The notes under the pieces are model-generated. The model was not told the origin of the DNA, did no database searches, and worked only from the letters and a program-made list of their open reading frames with translations. From CAYVCG01 sp964449985 (lineage in GTDB: Bacteria; Bacillota; Clostridia; Lachnospirales; WRAX01): 28,647 nt of DNA. Positions 24,557 through 28,647 of this stretch are shown here, in pieces. Made by a program: the position numbers and the translations under genes. The stretch's first letter is position 1. Each line of letters begins with the position of its first letter. The stretch spans positions 1 to 28,647 of the forward strand of contig CAYVCG010000026.1 of the NCBI GenBank assembly GCA_964449985.1. The letters are read 5' to 3'.

Positions 24557-24629
24557 ACTAATTTTATGAATAAAAACAATGCCTGCGGCAGAAATTAAAA
24601 TAATAAGACAAATGCGGGGTGATTGCAGC

Positions 24630-26144
24630 TTGGACATGTTTTCGCAAATAGAATTAAACATACAACAAATAGAACAAACTTTTAAAGACTGCGGCGACTT
24701 CGTTGGCAGAAAAATACCCATCGGCAAACAATTTGAAAAAACAATTTATGTTGCATATGTTGATGGGCTGACAAACACAGATATTATCACAAGAACTGTT
24801 AATAAAATCATGATAATATCACAACTAAATGATGTCGGCACAGATTTTAAAACAAATCTGTTTTACGAATTAAAAAACGAAGGTGTCACAACGCTTGAGT
24901 TGAAAGAATCGGATAAGTTTGATGACCTTTACAATGGGTTGTTATCGGGCGAAACAGTCATTCTTGTGGATGGTTTCAGCAAGGCCATAATTTTTTCTAC
25001 AAAAGGATGGCCAAGCAGAGGTGTCGGCTCGGCAGAAACCGAAATAGTTGTTCAAGGCCCAAAAGACGCTTTGACAGAAAACCTACGCTCTAATACAGCT
25101 ATTATAAGAAGAAGAATAAAGGATATCAACCTCAAAGTCAAACAAATGTCAATCGGAAGAAGAAGCAAAACTAATGTTGGTATTTTGTATTTGGATGACG
25201 TTGTTCGCCCCAAAATACTTAGGGATGTAGAAAAACGGCTAAAAAACATTGATATAGACGCTATTTTGGATTGTGGCTATATCAATCAGCTTATTGGCGA
25301 GGATTGGCTTTCCCCCTTTCCGCAAACGCAAATTACTGAGCGCCCGGACAAAGCCGCATCAGCAATATATGAGGGCAGAATCGTTATACTTGTGGACAAT
25401 TCACCGTTCGCAATAATCGTTCCCACTACGTTGATTACGTTTTACCAAGCCTCAGATGATTATTATCAAAGCTGGCAAATAGCGTCCCTTACGCGATTTT
25501 TGCGTTATATAGCCGGGTTTATAGCTATTGCTTTGCCTGGAATTTATATAGCGCTGTCTGTATTCCATCCATCTATGATACCGATGCAGCTGGTTTATAA
25601 AATGGCCGAAACAAGAAACAACGTGCCCTTCCCTGCTGTTATTGAGGTTCTTATAATGGAAATTGCCTTTGAGCTGCTACGAGAAGCAGGGCTCCGGCTC
25701 CCAAGACCAGTCGGTAGCGCTATCGGTATAATCGGCGGTTTGATTGTCGGTCAGGCCGCCGTCGAAGCAGGTATCGTTTGCCATAGCGTTGTTATAGTAG
25801 TCGCGCTTACGGGAATTGCAAGCTTTGTCATTCCAAACTACTCACTCGCTTCGGGATATCGCATAATGAAATTCCTTATTATAGTATTTTCTGCGATACT
25901 CGGCCTGTTTGGATTCTGGGCAGCCATGATAATTATTCTTATTCATCTTGCTTCCTTAAAATCCTTCGGTATACCGTATTTATTCCCATTTGCATCAGGT
26001 GATATAAACGGTTATAGCGACTGGAAGGATACTATTTTCAGAGTGCCTATATTTGCTATGAAAAAACGGCCATTCTTTGCAAATCCAAATCAAAGAAACC
26101 GTCTTAAAATAACAGAAACAGGCAATAAAAGGGAAAAGGAGTAA
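24630..26144 (+). CDS. Spore germinant receptor A subunit (GerAA/GerBA/GerKA family)
   Basis: From TTG at 24630 this is 504 residues, the usual size for the A subunit of GerA-type receptors in the spore inner membrane. The N-terminal soluble domain starts N-I-Q-Q-I-E-Q-T-F-K-D-C-G-D. The family blocks G-W-P-S-R-G-V-G-S-A-E-T-E and G-P-K-D-A-L-T-E-N-L-R-S-N-T-A-I-I-R-R-R are present, as are E-R-P-D-K and the membrane part with E-I-A-F-E-L-L-R-E-A-G-L-R-L-P. About five membrane segments lie in the second half. TTG follows GGGGTGAT; ATG at 24636 or a longer ATG at 24579 (no ribosome site) are alternatives. The three ger genes follow in the order A, B, C. Confidence 0.96.
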   Translation: MDMFSQIELNIQQIEQTFKDCGDFVGRKIPIGKQFEKTIYVAYVDGLTNTDIITRTVNKIMIISQLNDVGTDFKTNLFYELKNEGVTTLELKESDKFDDLYNGLLSGETVILVDGFSKAIIFSTKGWPSRGVGSAETEIVVQGPKDALTENLRSNTAIIRRRIKDINLKVKQMSIGRRSKTNVGILYLDDVVRPKILRDVEKRLKNIDIDAILDCGYINQLIGEDWLSPFPQTQITERPDKAASAIYEGRIVILVDNSPFAIIVPTTLITFYQASDDYYQSWQIASLTRFLRYIAGFIAIALPGIYIALSVFHPSMIPMQLVYKMAETRNNVPFPAVIEVLIMEIAFELLREAGLRLPRPVGSAIGIIGGLIVGQAAVEAGIVCHSVVIVVALTGIASFVIPNYSLASGYRIMKFLIIVFSAILGLFGFWAAMIIILIHLASLKSFGIPYLFPFASGDINGYSDWKDTIFRVPIFAMKKRPFFANPNQRNRLKITETGNKREKE

Positions 26145-26150
26145 GCGAAT

Positions 26151-27254
26151 ATGGTCTTATTAAACGACAAAATTTCTATTCGACAATTACAAATACTACT
26201 GATTCTGGATATTTTCGGCGTTGGAATAACGTTTCTTCCTAGAACTGTAGCGGAATTTTCCGGGCAAGATGGCTGGATGTGCGTCATTATAGCAACAATC
26301 GCGGTTTCAGTCTTTGCATATATTATATCAACTCTAGCCGGGATGTTTCCAAACGAGACGTTCGTCGATTATTCCTCAAAGCTGTTGTCACGCCCGATTG
26401 GCATATTGTTGAGCGTTGGTTTTGTAATAAAAATGACTGTCACTGCTGCTATACAGCTCCGTTTCTTTGGAGAAATCGTTAAGCAAATAATGCTCAAAAG
26501 CACGCCGTTTGCAGTCATTTGCGGCCTTATGGTGCTTATCAGTGCATACTCTGCCGCAAAAGGTTATGAAGGGAGGGCAAGGTTAAGCCAAATACTTGTG
26601 TTTATAGTATTTCTGCCTTTGATATTTGTTTGCCTTGTTGCATCACGGGATGCAGATTTTTCAAATCTTTTACCCGTTGCCGTAACAAACCGCACTAACC
26701 TATTAAACGGTAGCTATAGCGCGATTCTTGCATTTAGCGGCATAGATTTTTGCCTTTTGGTTTTTCCATATCTAAACAGGCCGAAAAATGCCAGAAGAGG
26801 TATTGTCCAAACCGTGGCTTTAATCGGCGGCCTTATGACCGTTATAACCGTTGTTGCTATTGCAAAATTCGGAGCATCAGACTTAAAGCTAGTTATGTGG
26901 CCTGTGCTGGATATGATGGATACGATAGACCTTCCCGGATCACTGTTAGAGCATCAAGGCGCTTTGATAATGAGCTTTTGGATAGTTTCCGTTTTCGCTA
27001 TAGTAAACGCCTGCGTTTTCTTCTCATCATTATTATTAAGGGATGTTTGCAAAAAAGGAACACATTTAACGTATATAATCATAATCGTGCCCATTATATT
27101 TTTGCTTAGTTTTTTACCGCCAAACACGGTTATTGCATTCCAAATGTTTAACTGGCTCAATTATACATTCGGCATAGCATTTTTGATTGTTATTCCACTG
27201 GTTTTGCTATTGGTGGCAAAGCTAAGAAGGATTGGCGGTGGTCATCGTGATTAA
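26151..27254 (+). CDS. Spore germinant receptor B subunit (GerAB family permease)
   Basis: This 367-residue integral membrane protein has about ten hydrophobic segments and fits the GerAB/spore permease family of the amino acid/polyamine transporter superfamily. The N-terminus K-I-S-I-R-Q-L-Q-I-L-L-I-L-D-I-F-G-V-G and the later V-V-P-L/I-V-P-L-V-L-L tail are typical. The B subunit holds the germinant-binding pocket in characterised receptors, so germinant specificity would lie here. The ATG follows AAAAGGAG, 6 bases after the A gene. Its end overlaps the start of the C gene by about 17 bases. Confidence 0.95.
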   Translation: MVLLNDKISIRQLQILLILDIFGVGITFLPRTVAEFSGQDGWMCVIIATIAVSVFAYIISTLAGMFPNETFVDYSSKLLSRPIGILLSVGFVIKMTVTAAIQLRFFGEIVKQIMLKSTPFAVICGLMVLISAYSAAKGYEGRARLSQILVFIVFLPLIFVCLVASRDADFSNLLPVAVTNRTNLLNGSYSAILAFSGIDFCLLVFPYLNRPKNARRGIVQTVALIGGLMTVITVVAIAKFGASDLKLVMWPVLDMMDTIDLPGSLLEHQGALIMSFWIVSVFAIVNACVFFSSLLLRDVCKKGTHLTYIIIIVPIIFLLSFLPPNTVIAFQMFNWLNYTFGIAFLIVIPLVLLLVAKLRRIGGGHRD

Positions 27255-28569
27255 AAAATCTATATGCATTTGTTTTGTTTTTATACTCACATTTATGCTT
27301 ACGGCCTGTTGGGATAGTGTTGAGCTGGAAAACCGCGGGTTCGTCATAGCAATGGGTATTGACAGGTTTGACCCAAGCAAATCAGATAAAGAAGCTGAAC
27401 AAAAAAACAATAAAGAAGATAAAAAAGAAGATAAAGATAAAAAAAATAACGAAGAAGATAATGCCGCTTCTAAAGATAGCTTGACAGGTCTTTCAAAACA
27501 ATCAGGCGAGCCTTCCAAAGATAATGGGTCAAAGATGGAAAGTGTCGGAGCCAAATTTGAGGATGGCAAGCAAAACAAACGTTATACCGTTACTATGGCG
27601 CTTCCAAACTTAAGCGCAATAGTCGGGAACGGCGGAGGCGAAGACGAGGCAAAATCCATAAAAAAAGCAGATTCGGAAACTGTCGGAGGTGCCATCAGAA
27701 TTGTCGATACGGTTTCGGGGCAAAAATTATATTTTGGGCACTCAAAGGCTTGTATATTCGGCAAGGATATTTTAAAGGACAAAACCTTGTTTAAAGAAGC
27801 GCTGGATTTTTTGGAGCGAAACGATGGGATTTCAAGAAAGATTATTATCCTTGCCGCAGAGGAAACAGCAGAAGATATGCTAGGCTTTGAACCATTGGGA
27901 GAACCGCTTATCGGTATGTTTATAACAAAATTCTTCCGAAACAACTCAAACGCTGTGGCCGTAACTTATCGGCTGACGTTGGAAAAGCTAGTGAGCCAGC
28001 TTAGGGAAACATCCTGCGCGATTGTCCCCGAAATAAAAATACTGGGCAATGAAGCAAAAATTAGCGGTGCATCAGTCATAAAGGATTATGAACTGGCGGG
28101 GCATCTTAACGATGAACAAACGAGAGGATATCTTTGGTTTAAAGGAGATGCAGATGGTGCAGAAATCACGGCTCAGCTAGAAAACCGTTTTATCCCAATA
28201 AGAATTGAAAAATGCCGTTCTAACGTTAGCTTTAAAGAAGAAGATGATAAAATCAAATGCTATCTTAAAGTTAGTGCGGAAGGAACACTAGAGGAATATT
28301 CTATCGGTGATTCGTCATTGTTTTCAGATGAGATGCTATCGGATCTGGAGATAATGTATGAACGCATAATAGAAAAAGAGATAAAGGAAACAGAAGGGCT
28401 GTTTAAAAATAATTACAAAGCTGATGGCTTTGGCTATAAAGGTCTTATAAAAAAGCTTAATTATGATTTATACAACAAATCTATTGCAGATTGGGATTCT
28501 GCCTTTAACAAAACAGAGATAGTCGCAAATATAAACGTTACAATACGCAACACAGGGGCAATAAAATAA
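27238..28569 (+). CDS. Spore germinant receptor C subunit, Ger(x)C lipoprotein with charged insertion
   Basis: From GTG at 27238 (7 bases after AAGAAGG) this is 443 residues; TTG 27232 and GTG 27247 are alternatives. A signal sequence ends in lipobox L-T-A-C (Cys 24) followed by W-D-S-V-E-L-E-N-R, the hallmark of Ger(x)C proteins (lipidated, outer face of the spore inner membrane). The rest fits the three-domain C subunit: V-G-G-A-I-R-I-V-D, L-Y-F-G-H-S-K, L-D-F-L-E-R-N. Residues 47-112 are an extra stretch rich in Lys, Glu, Asp and Asn placed where others go straight into the next strand; this explains a length above the usual 370-400. Functions with the A and B subunits in sensing germinants. 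Confidence 0.95.
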   Translation: MVIVIKKSICICFVFILTFMLTACWDSVELENRGFVIAMGIDRFDPSKSDKEAEQKNNKEDKKEDKDKKNNEEDNAASKDSLTGLSKQSGEPSKDNGSKMESVGAKFEDGKQNKRYTVTMALPNLSAIVGNGGGEDEAKSIKKADSETVGGAIRIVDTVSGQKLYFGHSKACIFGKDILKDKTLFKEALDFLERNDGISRKIIILAAEETAEDMLGFEPLGEPLIGMFITKFFRNNSNAVAVTYRLTLEKLVSQLRETSCAIVPEIKILGNEAKISGASVIKDYELAGHLNDEQTRGYLWFKGDADGAEITAQLENRFIPIRIEKCRSNVSFKEEDDKIKCYLKVSAEGTLEEYSIGDSSLFSDEMLSDLEIMYERIIEKEIKETEGLFKNNYKADGFGYKGLIKKLNYDLYNKSIADWDSAFNKTEIVANINVTIRNTGAIK

Positions 28570-28597
28570 TAAATAGAATAATAAATAAAATAATAGT

Positions 28598-28647
28598 CAG
28601 GACCACCGGTCTAACCGGTGGCCTGCTCTAGCCCTGTAAGGGCGGTT
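28598..28647. other. Two tandem GC-rich hairpins at the right edge, possibly the end of a mobile element
   Basis: CAGG-A-CCACCGGT (28598-28610) pairs with ACCGGTGGCCTG (28614-28625) around a 3-base loop, with one bulged A. A second small hairpin, GCCCT-gta-AGGGC, follows (28631-28643). No U-run follows, so it is not a simple terminator although it lies 28 bases after the ger operon. Compact tandem hairpins like these mark ends of IS200/IS605-like elements and REP-like repeats; the window stops before any transposase could be seen. Confidence 0.4.

Noticed and set aside
24469..24629. Possible sigma-G promoter for the ger operon (CATTATA at 24527-24533)
   Set aside because: No matching -35 box is found 15-18 bases upstream, and the same bases are the -10 box of the ddl promoter on the other strand.

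Overview
The window comes from a low-GC, anaerobic, spore-forming member of the Bacillota, class Clostridia. This rests on a GerA-type germinant receptor operon, a DUF1540 small Cys-rich protein, a [FeFe]-hydrogenase-like protein in a DRTGG/PHP operon, YesM/YesN-type regulators, strong AGGAGG ribosome sites with frequent TTG/GTG starts, and TTGAnn-17-TATAAT promoters. I cannot name genus or species. I saw no tRNA, rRNA, CRISPR array or complete mobile element.

Layout. (1) 1-3152: a lipoprotein cut by the left edge, a DUF1540 miniprotein and a transketolase; the last two converge on a shared hairpin terminator. (2) 3234-6519, minus strand: a five-gene operon of DRTGG protein, RsbW-like ATPase, [FeFe]-hydrogenase-like protein, second DRTGG/HprK-N-like protein and PHP phosphoesterase. 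The hydrogenase keeps all H-cluster cysteines but has Ala in place of the proton-relay cysteine, as in putative sensory (HydS-type) enzymes, so the cluster looks like an H2/redox signalling module. (3) 6625-17394, plus strand: a complete L-fucose sensing, import and isomerisation locus. It holds fucU, an AraC-type response regulator, a Cache/HAMP histidine kinase, a membrane-anchored sugar-binding protein, an RbsA-like ATPase, an RbsC-like permease, an abundant-type binding lipoprotein and fucI, with stacked hairpins before and after fucI. Fuculose kinase and fuculose-phosphate aldolase are not in the window.

(4) 17504-21332: an HD-domain protein on the plus strand, converging on a minus-strand operon of stalk-domain exported protein, Xaa-Pro aminopeptidase and DUF2161 nuclease-fold protein. 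(5) 21458-24468: an asparaginase-like protein on plus, then the minus-strand ddl-murI pair that makes D-Ala-D-Ala and D-Glu for peptidoglycan. (6) 24630-28569, plus strand: gerA-type A, B and C genes for a spore germinant receptor, divergent from ddl. The C subunit carries a highly charged insertion. The window ends in two compact GC-rich hairpins without a U-tract, possibly the edge of an IS200/IS605-like or REP-like element.

The two parts most worth attention are the sensory-hydrogenase operon and the fucose three-component sensor, whose anchored binding protein keeps the sugar-contact residues of its transport paralogue.
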